Positions 11,328-23,399 of a DNA stretch of 64,000 bases are shown here, piece by piece. The stretch's first letter is position 1; the number at the start of each line of letters is the position of its first letter. The stretch covers positions 13,187,666 through 13,251,665 of the forward strand of contig CM067365.1 in the NCBI GenBank assembly GCA_034401795.1, given 5' to 3'. The translations under genes were made by a program, and so were the position numbers. Below the pieces are notes generated by a model. It made no database searches and had not been told where the DNA came from. It saw only the letters and a list, made by a program, of their open reading frames with translations. This stretch comes from Chaetoderma sp. LZ-2023a (taxonomy: Eukaryota; Mollusca; Caudofoveata; Chaetodermatida; Chaetodermatidae).

Positions 11328-14300
11328 ATGTTATTACTTTTTATGCTAATTTGTACACTCAATTGTAGAGGCTTTAATAGTGACATAAAACAGCGTCACT
11401 TACTAGAGACTCTAAAAATGAGCAGATTGACCTAACTTTGATACAGGAAACAAAGATTCAGAAGTCAGAATTATACTATAATTTAGAAAAGATTTCTGGA
11501 TCCAGAATATTCTATTCGTTATCTCAAGATAATAGTGCTGGCGTAGCAATTCTTATACACCCTCGTTGTTCAGTCTATGTAAATATAATCTCTTCAGTAT
11601 CAGATGCAAATGGTCGCTGGGTGACAGTCACAATACATATACAACACACGCGTTTCACGTTTCTGTGTATAGATGCACCTGCATCTCATTAACTACGTCG
11701 TAATTTTTTTAATTAGATGTCTACAACAGCACTAGATAACATCACTGAGAACTTAGTAATGGGTGGTGACTTTAATTGTGTCATGGATAAAGAAAATGAC
11801 AGGAATGCAACTTCAACTTATACTGATACATCACATAGACTCTTAAAACAAATATGTGATGATGAAAATTTAGTTGACACCTATAGAATATCAAAAACTC
11901 GTGGTAAACATCTTACATGTTTTTCGGCAGATGGTAAAGTTGGTTCAAGGATTGACAGAATTTAAATGTGAATAGTTTGTTGACAGGGTACTGGAGAGAT
12001 GTTAATATTAAGCCAGTCGCATTCTCAGATCACAACATGGTTTGTGTAACCTTTGTCAATGCTGACTGGGTAACAAAAGGGGTCGGGTTTTGGAAATTAA
12101 ACACAACACTGATGGGAGAGGAATTTTATAAGAATAATATAGAGTTGTTGGCAGCATTGGATTAATAGGAAAGCATCATATAAGAGCAAATTGCAATGGT
12201 GGAAGGAAGTAAAACTGGATTTAAAGTATGTTCCCCGACAGAATGGTATTAGAAAAGCATGGGAAATATGCAAATGCAAGAAAACACTTCATCGATCACT
12301 GATGAAAATGAGTGCTATAGTAAATAATGGTGAAGATATTTATTATGAATTACTGGTTGAACTTTAAGTAAAATAAGAGATTTAAAACAATATGAGTTTG
12401 AAGGTGCAAAAATTAGAGCAAGAGCCCAGATGCACGCAGAAGGGGAAAAGCCAACCCGATATTTTTGCACATTAGAAAAAGCATGGGCAATAGAACAGGT
12501 GATGTTCTCATTAAACATGCCGGATGGTTCAATAGTCTTTACCAACAATGAAATAAGTACTATTGTGTGCAATTACTATGAGCCATTGTACAAGTCAGAG
12601 GGAATTGATGAAGATGCAAAATTGGATTTGCTAGCAAATATAGACAAAAATGTGTCAGACATAGGCAGTGAATTCTGTGATCAACCGTTAAGACTAGAAG
12701 ATTTAACTAAATCCCTCAAAGGCATGAAACTAGAAAAATCATCTGGGTGTAATGGTCTTCCAGTTGAATTTTACCAAACCTTTTGGCACCTTGTAGGTCC
12801 AATAATGGAAGAGTTAGCCACTGAAGTTTTTGAGAAAGGCCATTTACCACCAACTATGGCTAGGGCATACGTACGGCTAATATATAAACGAGATGACAGA
12901 CGTCTAATTCAGAATTACAGACAAATTTCTCTACTATGTGTAGACTACAAAATAATATCCATGGCACTAACATTGAAACTTGGTAGTGTTTTAGGAGAAA
13001 TTATTGGAACAGATCAGACATGTGCTGTGCCTAGGAGGACAATTTTAACCAACACCATGTTAATAAGAAACCTTATACAATTAGTTGAGAAAGATAGCAT
13101 TCCTTCAGCTGTGATTGCCTTGGCCAACGAAAAGGCATTTAACCGTGTGGAATGGGATTTTCTTTTTAATTCTTTGCAATCGTTTGGGTTAGGCACAAAC
13201 TTTATTAAATGGGTTAAGATTTTACATACGGATATCAAGAGTAGCTATTTAGTGAACAATCAATTATCCTGAGAAATTGTCTTAGAACGTGGTGTTAGAC
13301 AGGGGTCTTCCCTATCACCATTATTACTTGTTATTGTGATGGAATCCCTTGGCGTAGCATTGAGGCAAAATAATACCTTTCAAGGCATGTGTATTCGTGG
13401 CATAGAAAGACCACTTAAGCTGTCACAATATGCTGATGAGACAACTGTGTTTGCTAGTTCAAACAATGATTTTACAATTTTAAACCAAGTACTAGAAAAG
13501 TTCCAAAATGCATCTGGTTTGAAAATCAATAAATGAAAATCCAAAGGATTATTTTTGGGATCATGGAAAGAGCGGAATGACCAGCCACTTGAAATCAATT
13601 GGTCTAATGATACCATTAAGATGTTAGGCATCTATTTTAGCAGGAAACCGAATACAACACAAAATTGTGATGAACGAGTATCTAAGCTTAAGAGAATATT
13701 AGCAAATTGTAAGCATCTTCGTCTTTCAATTTTTGGTAGAGTGTGGTATTATCTGGGCTATGGTATACAGCATCTTTTGTACACATGCCAAAACATGTAG
13801 AAAAGGAGGTTAACCAGTTGATATTGTCATTCATATGGGAAGAAAAGTCATTTAGTTTCCCATCATGTTCTCAATAATGCTAAGTTAGAAGGAGGACTTG
13901 ATTTAATTGATCTTAAAGTGAAATGTTTCTTTAAGGCTAAAATTTTTGAATGATCTTATTACATCAGATGCGACGTGGGCATGTGTTTCACGAGCTCTTA
14001 TGGAGAGAATTGTAGAACCATTTCTGGCGGTGTGTGTTTTTACCTCAAAGAAACCAACTCCGAATAGCCAAATGATACCAGATGTGTTTAAAGATCAAGT
14101 TAAGGAGTTCGAAATATTTGACAGATACATGCCTCTGCTTACGTGCTGGAAGGAAGTACTAGAACAGTAATTGTGGGGCAATAGTAATATATGTTATAAT
14201 AATGCAGTACTTTATATACCATCCTTTGCAAAATATGGCATTCAACGTTTGTTTGATATGACACACACCCAAACACGTAAATGGATTTCAATGCAAGAAG

Positions 14301-15143
14301 TAGCTAGAAAAACACATATGAGGCAAATAGATGCCCGGCAGTTACAAAATAAAATAAAACATGCTGTACCAATTGAATGGTTTTGTCTGCCGAATGTAAA
14401 TAAACATAGTTTGATTCTGCACTAGTTCTTGATGATGAGATGTTACAATACGAAATGAGATCCAAGGAATGGTACCACGTTATGAAACGAAAACAAGTAA
14501 CACCTCCCTTAGCAATTAAGAGATGGGATGACTCAAGCTATAAACCATCGTTGGAAAAATTTATGGAAAATCTTGCATTCTCCATACATGCCACATATGG
14601 CTCATGATTTATTGTGGCGATTACTACATCGACGGCTATGGGTGGGACACTTGACATACAAGTGCAATATAACGACTTCCGATAGGTGTTACTTTATGCC
14701 AAACAGATGAGGAAACAATCGAGCATATATTCCCAGAATGTCCAATATTATCACAATTTTGGGAGTATATCAGCCAAATCTTGGCACAATTTGGAGCTAC
14801 GCCCATTGTTCTAGAAACACATGTAGCCTTATTTAGAGAATTTGGATCGAGCGGTGTAAATATCACAAAGTCTGATAAGACCATTTTAATACCAATGCTA
14901 ACCATAGGTGTTTGGGCCATTTGGAAACATCGGTGTCCGCAGACGAAACATCCGTCCACGGGCAATCACAATAGAGCAATAAAGGCAATATTTCGTTCAT
15001 TGCTGCTGAATCATACTCCTTGCGAATATTTTAGATTAAAACAGCATGGTAAAGAAAAAGTATTCAAGGATATAAGGTGCAAAACAAACATAGTTTCAAT
15101 AAAGTTGGGAACTGTAAAAATAAATGAGCCTGCACCAGTGTAA
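11328..15143 (+). pseudogene. LINE B ORF2, endonuclease-reverse transcriptase (broken)
   Basis: Probable start ATG at 11328. The TAATG overlap of copy A reads TTAATAAC here, so that start is lost. The endonuclease keeps LNCRGF, an IQETKI block, GGDFN (intact, about 11761) and SDHN (about 12030). RT keeps SSGCNGLPVEFYQTFW, motif A as ALANEKAFNRVEWDFL (both aspartates replaced), GVRQGSSLSPLL and motif C as YADE instead of YADD. The C-terminal zinc cluster is partly readable near 14680-14750, and the end is PAPV-stop at 15143. Breaks lie near 11420, 11690, 11966, 12165-12430 (stop near 12368), 13272, 13536, 13800-13946, 14170, 14425 and 14710. It is non-functional. Confidence 0.85.
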
Positions 15144-15375
15144 ATCATTCAATTACTATAACTGTTTTATCTGCGTCTTTTAATGAATCTGTGTCTTGTA
15201 ATTCATTTTAGTCTGCATTTTAATAGTGTTATGTTTAATAATACATGGTAACGAATAAACAGACTGGGGTAATTTAATAATCAATCGTTAAAGTAAGTTG
15301 CCATTGAATTATAAAATAGTCCCGGGTAATTTTAGAAACTTGCACAGGGTTTTATAGAGTTATTTGTTCCCAGGT

Positions 15376-15880
15376 AATTTACAAAACCTTACAATAAAGT
15401 AAATCGAAAATGTAAACAAGAGCGCCATCTATTTTTCTGTAATTTTGCTGCCGACTATATGTGTTATACTACCCAAATGCTACTATGCCCGCTGATCTTT
15501 AAAGAATCAGTCCACTGGCGTTAATGATTGACTTATTTGTTATTGATTGACGAGTCACTTTTCAAATGTTGAACAGTTGCACTCGCCACACGGGCCTACT
15601 ACCACACCTGGATTGAATAGTAATTTGCTAAATCTTACAATAAAGTGAATCGAAAATGTAAACAAGAGCGCCATCTATTTTTCTGTAATTTTGCTGCCGA
15701 CTATATGTGTTATACTACCCAAATGCTACTATGCCCGCTGATCTTTAAAGAATCAGTCCACTGGCGTCAATGATTGACTTATTTGTCCTTGATTGATGAG
15801 TCACTTTTCAATTGCTGGACAGTTGCACTCACCACACGGGCCTACAACCACACCTGGATTGAATAGTAATGCCTTTGTTA
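15376..15880 (+). repeat. 246-bp tandem duplication in LINE B 3' UTR
   Basis: CTTACAATAAAG occurs at 15388 and 15634, and CCTGGATTGAATAGTAAT at 15607 and 15853, both exactly 246 bp apart. The central part, with GAGCGCCATCTATTTTTC, is identical in both units. The near-identity shows that this duplication is much younger than the divergence of the two LINE copies. Confidence 0.85.
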
Positions 15881-16017
15881 AGTTTTGTTTTGCTATCAGA
15901 TCTTTATCAGCTTATTGTTTTGTATCTATATGATTTAAGCTGTATGTATTTATAGATTGTAATAATGCTCGTTAGTTAGATACTAGTTCACCAGTTTTTT
16001 CTCTGGTGATTTGCAAC

Positions 16018-16049
16018 AGTAGTAGCAGCAGCAGTACCAACAATAACAA

Positions 16050-16134
<85 letters not shown>

Positions 16135-16135
16135 T
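16018..16135. repeat. (GTA)n microsatellite between LINE B and the Penelope-like element
   Basis: GCA/GTA units from 16018 become pure (GTA)n at about 16050-16135. It is bounded on the left by the LINE B 3' end and on the right by the 3' flank of the minus-strand Penelope-like element. Confidence 0.95.
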
Positions 16136-16284
16136 TTATAATATTGTCAAACGCAATTTGCTCATTTTATTACCTGAGAGTTGTTATTTTGGTTGGATAG
16201 TTGCCGGTTGACTTCATTGCTTGTTGGCAATTTACATTTTATAAGTTTCTTTTTCATGTAAGTTACGCTCTTACTAAAAGATTA

Positions 16285-16609
16285 TAGAGACTGATTTTTC
16301 TTATAAGCTATAACTTCTCGGGAGCCAAAAGGTGTTTGTAATTTGGTTTGTAAGTTAGCATACTCTTCTTTGAAAATGTTATCAAGTTCTACATTTCTTC
16401 TATTGTACGTGAGGACAAAAGATATTACCAGCCTCTTAAAGGGGGCAGCTACACTGGTATCTTCGTTTAATCCTATGTCAGAAATGTGTCTGGTTGCGTG
16501 CACGCGGAAACGGTCCTTTGTTTGGCCTACATATTGTTTTTTACATAGTTTGCATCCTAATAGGTACGTGACGTTTTCAGAATCACAAGTAAGGCTTGAC
16601 TGAAATCGA
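16285..16609 (-). pseudogene. GIY-YIG endonuclease domain of the Penelope-like element
   Basis: The reverse strand reads CDSENVTYLLGCKLCKKQYV then GQTKDRFRVHATRHISDIG. The NVTYL (GIY position), the CxxC pair, QYVGQT (YIG position) and the Arg/His that follow match the GIY-YIG nuclease of Penelope-like elements. A downstream DTSVAAPFKR block and a Lys-rich end follow. An in-frame stop lies just upstream (near 16645), separating it from the RT. Confidence 0.8.
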
Positions 16610-16913
16610 AACTTGTCTTTGGATCCGTAGCTAGTGAATTTGTCTTAACTTGGAATATATTTTTCTAAATTACATGTTGGTTTTCCGCCTTTTCTAGATT
16701 CACCATTTCCAGGTGTCTGTCGATTATGCATAATTTATATGTTGGCGTTATCTACTTTATTATATTGATCTAAGTTTATCTTATGCAACGTATCAGGATT
16801 AATTTTTCATAGGTAGCCTCTAGGCTCCAGAGCTTGAAATAGTATCGAACAGGCCGAAGCCAGTGCTTTCTTGTCAGTACAGTTTCCATGAAATCTGATA
16901 ATTTGCAATTTTA

Positions 16914-17820
16914 TCAACCTATCAAAAGTATGAAGTGGATAAAATGAGTTTTTGTGAAGCAACTGGTGCGAGTCTGTTGGCTTGAAGTATACTTATGGTC
17001 TAAATAACTAGATTCATCAAATTTTGAACCTTTGTAAATGGTGACATCGAGAAAGTCCACTGAGTTATCACTTATGGTTGCTTTCAATTTAATGTCAGAA
17101 TCGTGGTTGTTTAGAGTTTGTAGGAATTCAGTAAATTCATCTCTTGTATGTGGCAGGATAAAAAATGATGTCATCAAGGCAGCTATTGAAATTGTGAGGA
17201 CTTTTGCTGCACTTTTGTAGGGCAGCTTCTTCCCACTCAGCCATGTAAATGTTGGTAAAGCTCGGACTGAAATGTTTATGCATAGCGCAACCACTAATCT
17301 TTTGATAAACCTCTCCATTAAATTCAAAATCATTAGCTTGCAAACACATTTTGAGCAGTTCTATTATTTCACTATCCAAGCGAAGTGCATTAGGATATTT
17401 CTTTAAGGCCTACCAGACCGAATTTATACCGTTTCCTATATTAATATTTGTATACATCGAGTCAACATGTAGGGCTACTACAAATGAATTTGGGGGCACT
17501 TTGATCTGTGCTAGTTTCGAAAGAATGTCTTCAGTATTTTTAAGAAACCTTGGATGCCTGTTAGCGAGTGTTTGTAGATAATAATCAATGAATTCACTTA
17601 TTCTGTATGATTCTGAGCCGCAATCCGAGATGTGTCTGCCCGGTGGAATTAATGGTTCCTGCCAAGAATCAGCCGGCTTATGAATTTTTGGTAATAAGTA
17701 GAAAGTACATGGCCTAGCACTGTCTTTCTCGTAAAGATAATCAAATTGTTTTTCGTCAATATTTACATTCTTCCATAATGTTTCCAGAATTTCATTAAAC
17801 CTGGGGCAGTTTGTTAGCAA
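16914..17820 (-). pseudogene. Penelope-type reverse transcriptase domain
   Basis: Blocks seen in order: FYLLPKIHKP, PPGRHISDCGSESYRISEFI, motif A region VVALHVDSMYTNI, QKISGCAMHKHFSPSFTNIY, motif C LDDIIFY, then a thumb-like part with LQTLNNHDSDIKL and VDFLDVTIYKG. YLLPKIHK and SLYTNI-like blocks are typical of Penelope-like RTs. The motif-A aspartate appears replaced by His (ALHV for the usual LDV); the LDD of motif C is kept. Frame changes occur near 17400 and 17330-17150, so it is not translatable as one protein. Confidence 0.85.
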
Positions 17821-18309
17821 AATTTTTTCATCTCGTTTCTTGTAATACTTCGGAATGCTTAGCTGATATTTTTATTATCGCGCAGAGGCTCTGAGCTCGT
17901 TTGATGGCAAATTTTGGGGATTTGTGTTTGCTGTAATTGTGGGTTTTTTTGCATTCTAAGGTGGTCTTAAATGTTGCTTTAATTTCTGGGTCTACGGCTG
18001 ACACATCTGGCTCCCATCCTGACCGTTCGATGAAAGCTTTCGGTTCACTGGGTTAATTTTTAAAGAAATCTGATAATTTGATTTGTCAGTTAAAATCAAC
18101 AATTTCCCTAAACCATTGTCCCAAAGTGCATCTAACTCAGATTTAGGTTTCGGTGTTGGAACAAAAGTAAGACCACGTGATAAAAGTGAGTTTTCCATTT
18201 CGCTTGAAGGTAAGCCAGTGAGATTGACAATATTAGTACCCAAACCCGTGTCTCGGTGGTTATGGCCTTGACCAAGATTTAGTTTAAACCTACCAATTCT
18301 GGCCAATGA

Positions 18310-18770
18310 GTGTAGATTTTATTATCCGTTTCCGGTGTCCAGTGGATTTTGTCAGGGCATACTTCAAACTGAGAAGCAGGAATAGCTTGTATTGTCTGAA
18401 TGTTAGACCCAGATGTTTGCCTAGCCGAGTTCAACTCTTGGATGGTGTTTCCTTGCTCCGGAGTTAGTTTGTTTGAGTAATTTTAGCAATGCAAAGTATA
18501 TTTGTGAATTTGGAAATTTGGCATGGAGCTCACTTGAACAAAGTTTAAAGTTGTTCTTAGCATTGCATGGTTTCAAATCCTTGTCATTAATTCCCATGTT
18601 GACAATGATTTTCTCAGGCTGGTGACTACCTTTATATCGCCTTACAATGCATCTTGCATGATTTAGTTGTGCTCCAGGGAAACAGGCTACATTTATATCT
18701 GGATGAGAGGTCATATTAATCCTACTTAAGTTGGATGCTCCAAACAGCAGGACTCTCTTTGTTAATGTGG
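18310..18770 (-). pseudogene. SGNH/GDSL hydrolase domain upstream of RT
   Basis: Four landmarks of the SGNH hydrolase fold are visible. Block I is VLLFGASNLSRI, with the nucleophile Ser in G-A-S. A PGAQLNHARCIV segment follows. Block III is IIVNMGINDKD, with Asn in G-x-N-D. Block V is PDKIHWTPET, with the Asp and His of D-x-x-H at 18353-18342. A frameshift near 18420 separates block V from the rest. SGNH domains are known in ORF1 of some CR1-type LINEs, and GDSL-type ORFs have been reported in large Penelope-derived telomeric elements of rotifers. Here the domain lies in the same coding direction, directly before the RT linker. Confidence 0.75.
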
Positions 18771-18959
18771 CTAGGCTCCATGATGTTTTGTTACCCGTTT
18801 CCATTCTAAACTGCCAGAAACTTGATTTAGTAGGCTGGTTAGTTAGTGTGGGTGTCTTCCTGCATTCTGGTGGAGGTGTTAGTTTGAATTTAGGTTGTGG
18901 GATGTTGCATGGTGGGGTTGACGTTTTAGAATTGTTCTTGAGAAAAGTCCACCCACTTT

Positions 18960-19953
18960 TCATTCTATGCTGCGTGTTAAATGTGGAAAATCTGTTGTTG
19001 ATGTGATGTCAGTAGGCATGGTAGCTGGCTCATTTGGGGTAGGTGGAGATTCAAGAAGAGGAATCAGCGATGGATCCAGGCATAGAAATCTTTTGGCATT
19101 ACTGCCAAAATTGCCTATGGATGTGGATGGAATATCTGTCGATGTAATAAGAGGAGATGTGTTAGTATTGGTACGTTTGTGGGTGTACACAGGTGAGGTA
19201 TCTGTCGGTGATCTTTGGCGTTTGCTGGGCTTAGATTGAGCTGCCACTGTAGGCGTAGCTGCATCGAGTATAGGAGAAGTTCTGTCCCCTGTCGGACCTG
19301 ATTCTGGGTAGGAGGAGTTATGTCCCCTGCTTTTCTTATCTGGTTCTGTGTACTTAGTGATTTGACAAAAAAAATGCTGAGATGGCCTGTTGTTTATGGG
19401 GTTTTTTTTCAATTTACTTTTTGCCCAGCCTATGGCGACATTTTTGGCCCTGTTATTGTCTATGCCTTTGATGTGTTGTGCTTCAATAATATTGCATCCG
19501 AGTGTACCTAATTGAAATTCATAATGGCTCATCATTGCCATAACAGTTGATCTAGCCCAGCTTCGATTTACTTTGGTAAGAGTCTCATAAATTTATGTGC
19601 ATGTCATCGCAGGTTTGAAAACCCTATTTAGTTCTCCCATCTTTACGAATATGGCCATCGGGAAGGAGTCCTCATCATGGTGTTGTTTTAATATGTAGCT
19701 CGCGGGGTAGTGTTGGGCCGTTCTGGTGTCTGGTGTCGACTCGCCGCATCGCAAGTGCACGACGAATGATGACGCTGGTTAGCATCTGGCCTCGGGGTTA
19801 CGGATCCTGTGCGATACTGCCCTATGGGTAAAAAAGACTGGCTCCTAAGACTGGTGGAACTCAATCATTCCCGTGTGGCGTGCGACCATCGTCGCGAACA
19901 TTAAACACTACAGTTTCATCCCGAGAGTTTGTGTCACCAGTGTGCCTGTCCAT
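18960..19953 (-). pseudogene. N-terminal region of the Penelope-like element polyprotein
   Basis: Likely start ATG at 19953 (MDRHTGDTNSRDE). After a frameshift the frame is polar and Ser/Thr/Pro-rich, then enters a distinct block with HHDEDSFPMAIFVKMGELN, an in-frame TAA near 19590, then ETLTKVNRSWARSTVMAMMS and GTLGCNIIEAQHIKGIDNN. This is followed by a low-complexity Pro/Ser/Thr segment (19300-18960) with basic patches (KPSKRQRSP). No known domain is recognised. The ordered block around 19700-19420 looks conserved rather than random and deserves a profile search. Confidence 0.5.
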
Positions 19954-21960
19954 AGCAATTTCGTGATCTATGGACTTACCAGATTTGATCTGGTGATCTA
20001 ATTAACATAAGTCTATACAATAGTTTTACCTAAACAGGCCGTCAAGTATGCTAGATAAATATAATGAGCATACGAAAATACAAGACATAGGGACAGCCTG
20101 ATGAACTTTTAGACGTGGGGCTCCCAGAGGTACCACACAGACTCGTAGGTCCGCAGAGGTATCCCTGTAAGGGAGGCCCCAGCACACGATATAACTAATT
20201 AACTTAATATAAGCTATTATACCTCTAAGCTAATTATCTTTTATAGTGTTTTAAAATCATGTGCCTCACGCGGGCACTACTCCTAGTACTAGTTTGGGTG
20301 AGGAGTATTATCCTCGTGTGGGCCATCATCACTGAATCCTTGCAAGAGGCAAGTGCCTCGCGCAGGCTTCCATTCCAGGAAAATGTCGCCATCGCTTAAG
20401 GCGGGAGAAGAGTATTGGCCGAAAACGAAAATGCTGTAAAGAAAAGATCGTACCCAGTGAGATTATGACGATAAGGTTGTGTGCTGTTTTACGTGAAGAC
20501 GGGACGAGTGATTCCCGAAGGATTCCTACGGCACCGTCCTACGGAGCTATCTTTTTTAACCTGACATTAGGTTTAGACGCATGTTGCCCAGTCATGCACT
20601 GCGGTGTGGGAGGATTGTTCAGCAGATTAAAAAAATAATAATTAAAATATGTTTTAGCAGTGCGTCCTACCTTGGCAAGGGTAACTAACTACCAAGTATC
20701 CGAAGATACACGGGGAATCTGTGTGATACCACACCCTGGCCATCACCGCTCAGAACCCCCAATAGTTTCCGAGGGTTGGATCAGTCCATGATGCGGATAT
20801 GGACATTCAAACAATTAAGAAGCCATAAGGCTTAGTGGAACATGAAGAGAGACAATAACTTAGAAATATGAGGCCCTTTAGGTATTTTAGCCAATCTTAC
20901 ACAAACTTGCCGGAGTGCAGGGCTAAATTATCGCAACTACCGGAAAAGAGGCATACACTATTTGTCTCTTGACGAAGAAATTGTCTCTAAGCATATTAAA
21001 CCTATCCTATCGAGCTGAATAAAAAACTTTTTAGTCGGTAGCATGCCGGGCTAAACAGAGTTATAGAACGGACAGCGACCTCAGTGAAAAATTGTTGGTG
21101 GCGGGAGAACGTGCTGCATATACAAATATTGCTGCATAGTGTTTCCTACGTGCACTGCAGTCCTATATTTTTCTATAACTAAACAAAACATATAAACTAA
21201 TAGCCACTTGCCATATATACAGCTAACCAAATTAACCAATACAATGTAAAATTATCAGAATAATATATAAAGTACAGGTTGCGGAACCTACTATGGTGCG
21301 GTTAGTAAAAACACCTTGCAGAAAATAAGAATAACTATAAACCGATACAGAAATTATAACTAGCGGTCCTAAGACCGTTATGGTGCTTGACCGGTCGATC
21401 CGAACTACAAATACCATCATATGATGGAAGCATTGAAGGACCTGGAAGTATACTTTCACTAGCCTCGCAATGGCAGGGTATGATTGTTGGTGCTGGTGGT
21501 GATTGGAATTACGCTTGCCAGCCTGTTGTTTTCAGGAGTTTGGACAACTGGATGGCTGAAAACGGCGCCTCTGGTCCCACCCATTAACCCCCTTCTACCA
21601 TTGACTTACATTACGGCTATGGTTGTTGGATTTTGGTTCCATTATCAATGAGAAAATAGAAATACAATCAGTCTGAAATTAATTACCCTGAAAGATAAGT
21701 GGCATTTAATATTCAATATTTAATCAAACAATTTAAAACAAACAAATATTTAATTAAGTGTATTAAGAACTATATTAAAATTAGAGTAATACACTTAGCT
21801 TTGTGTAACGGCACGGTTGAAACTGTCGTTAACCTCCAAGTGTATTAATCCAATTATTTAAGCAATATACAATACATACAAATAGTCACACTGTCAGGTA
21901 TGCGGTATGCGTTTCGAGTATTCACTCTTCATGGGCAGAAACATAGACATGAATATAGTT
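19954..21960. other. No gene recognised
   Basis: About 2 kb upstream of the Penelope-like coding region. It has higher GC than its surroundings and no frame longer than about 75 codons. It could be the 5' part of that element or an older insertion; I see no terminal repeats or motifs that decide. Confidence 0.4.
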
Positions 21961-21961
21961 G

Positions 21962-22045
21962 TTGAATATTTTGAACACAATTTGACTAGCAGTCATTATG
22001 GTCTCCATACCAACATACTCCATACAAATTAGTTTCAAAACATTC
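21962..22045. repeat. Foldback element, family 3
   Basis: TTGAATATTTTGAACACAATTTG and its reverse complement (TAGTTTCAAAACATTCAGCAG) flank a short centre, forming a palindrome of about 85 bp. Same family as 36889-36974, 46383-46462, 48638-48720, 49361-49443, 51120-51184 and 62536-62623. Confidence 0.65.
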
Positions 22046-22189
22046 AGCAGTTATTTTTTCAATTTTTGGGGGCATATGGAGTGATTTACCCTGTACATTT
22101 GTTAATTTTCCTGTCACTTTCCAGTAATTTCACTGAATATTTATGGTCAAGATTTGCTAAGAAACTGGAAATCTTAGCATAGCAAATGC

Positions 22190-23175
22190 CGACCGGTTGG
22201 TTAACTGACGGCAATTTTTGAAAATTTACAACTGGAATAACTGGTTCGATTTACAAGACTACTGCAATGCCAGTTTTAATTGGTCATTACAAGGTTAATA
22301 TATTGAGCTCTGGTAAAACTGATACGGTAGTGTTTAAATGTTCCTCTAGTTACAATTTCCTGTCCCCTCAGTAAAGGTAACTAGTGTAATGTAATGTTTG
22401 AGTGGTTTCATAGATTAGGTACTTCCTTTGATTGGCTTTGAAAACATATCTTTTCAAATGTTTTAAGCATCAGTTGCTACACAAATGCGAAAAAGTAAGC
22501 TGAAGATTTGTTGGAGAGTGTTGAATTCTTTAACCGAGGCAGTCACTCCAGTGGTACGTTTTCAAAGATAGTCTTCTCTTGCTCTGTAATTACACGTACC
22601 AGATTTTCCATTAAAAATTTTCCTGGTTTTTTTTTTAATCACATGGAAATTATCTAATTTCACATTTCCAGATTTATTCATTCAGACTGCCCTCCCCTCT
22701 ACCTCGATTAAGGGAGACCCACCCCTCCAAACAACCCTAGGGAGTCCTGGGGACTGATTAGAAAATAGTAGAAAAAAACCTACAAGCTTGGAGAGACATT
22801 TGGAGTACTATTTGGGAAAGGGTTATAAGTGGTTGGTTCTCGGGTTGGTTGTTTACTATTATTTCACATAGAAATTTGTGTATTAAAATGTTTTCAGGGT
22901 TTTCATGATTCTGCTGAATGTAAATCCCAGCATTCATCACTCAAGTTGCTGCTGGTTTGCTTGCATCTATCTCGGACGTGGCGTTTCGCTTTGTTTTATA
23001 TTTCCGACAACCTAAATGTATTTTCTCTTAAGTTTAGCAGTTATCGAAACAAGACTATTTTTGAAAATTTACCACTGAACTGACTGGCGCGGTAACCGAA
23101 CCAGTCATTCCATCGAAAATTCTCAAAAATAAATTTCTCTCGAACTGTAAATGAACATATGAGAGTGTGCATACA
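22190..23175. repeat. Fragments of foldback family 1
   Basis: A half copy at about 22200-22290 and a core palindrome at about 23049-23165 (GACTATTTTTGAAAATTTAC, then its inverted arm). The rest of the interval has no recognisable feature. Confidence 0.5.
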
Positions 23176-23399
23176 GCAGTGCTTGAATTGCAAAAAAAAA
23201 TTACCATTATATAACAACATTCGCAATCAACATATTATTTCATATAGCAACAGGTTTTAACTATAAGTTTTTGTCCAGGATATTTCTTTTACAAACACTA
23301 GATTTTCTGTTCTCTAGTTTTCCTGTTTCTTGTTTATTTAATCACATGGAAATTATCTAAATTTAATTAATTTTATTTGATATCATTGACGATGATTTT

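Larger units (their letters stand above)
9189..16017 (+). mobile_element. Tx1/L1-like non-LTR retrotransposon, copy B
   Basis: Second copy, about 6.8 kb, same strand as copy A. It starts with the same GAAGTGAACGCAC and carries 5' UTR (9189-9892), ORF1 (9893-11302), ORF2 (11328-15143) and a 3' UTR with a 246-bp tandem duplication. It lacks the A-rich end seen in copy A; the transition to GTA/GCA repeats lies at about 16016. Many stops and frameshifts in both ORFs show it is dead. The divergence from A in all regions argues for separate insertions or an old duplication rather than a recent one. Confidence 0.85.
16282..19953 (-). mobile_element. Penelope-like retroelement with SGNH hydrolase domain (decayed)
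   Basis: Coding remains read right to left: N-terminal region (19953-18960), SGNH hydrolase (about 18770-18310), a conserved linker (NLTGLPSSEMENSLLSRGLT, about 18240-18160), Penelope-type RT (about 17820-16914) and GIY-YIG endonuclease (about 16609-16285). The C-terminal GIY-YIG after RT is the canonical Penelope-like order. All parts are on one strand in the correct order, but frameshifts (near 19720, 18960, 18420, 17990-17820, 17400 and 17330-17150) and an in-frame TAA near 19590 break the frame. Element termini were not found; no terminal repeat was recognised. The frame ends about 150 bp from the (GTA)n array at 16135. Confidence 0.8.

Noticed and set aside
16006-16200. Poly-Ser frame
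   Set aside because: Translation of the (GTA)n/(AGT)n array.
21387-21587. 66-codon plus-strand frame
   Set aside because: No family recognised, no splice context, no support beyond length.
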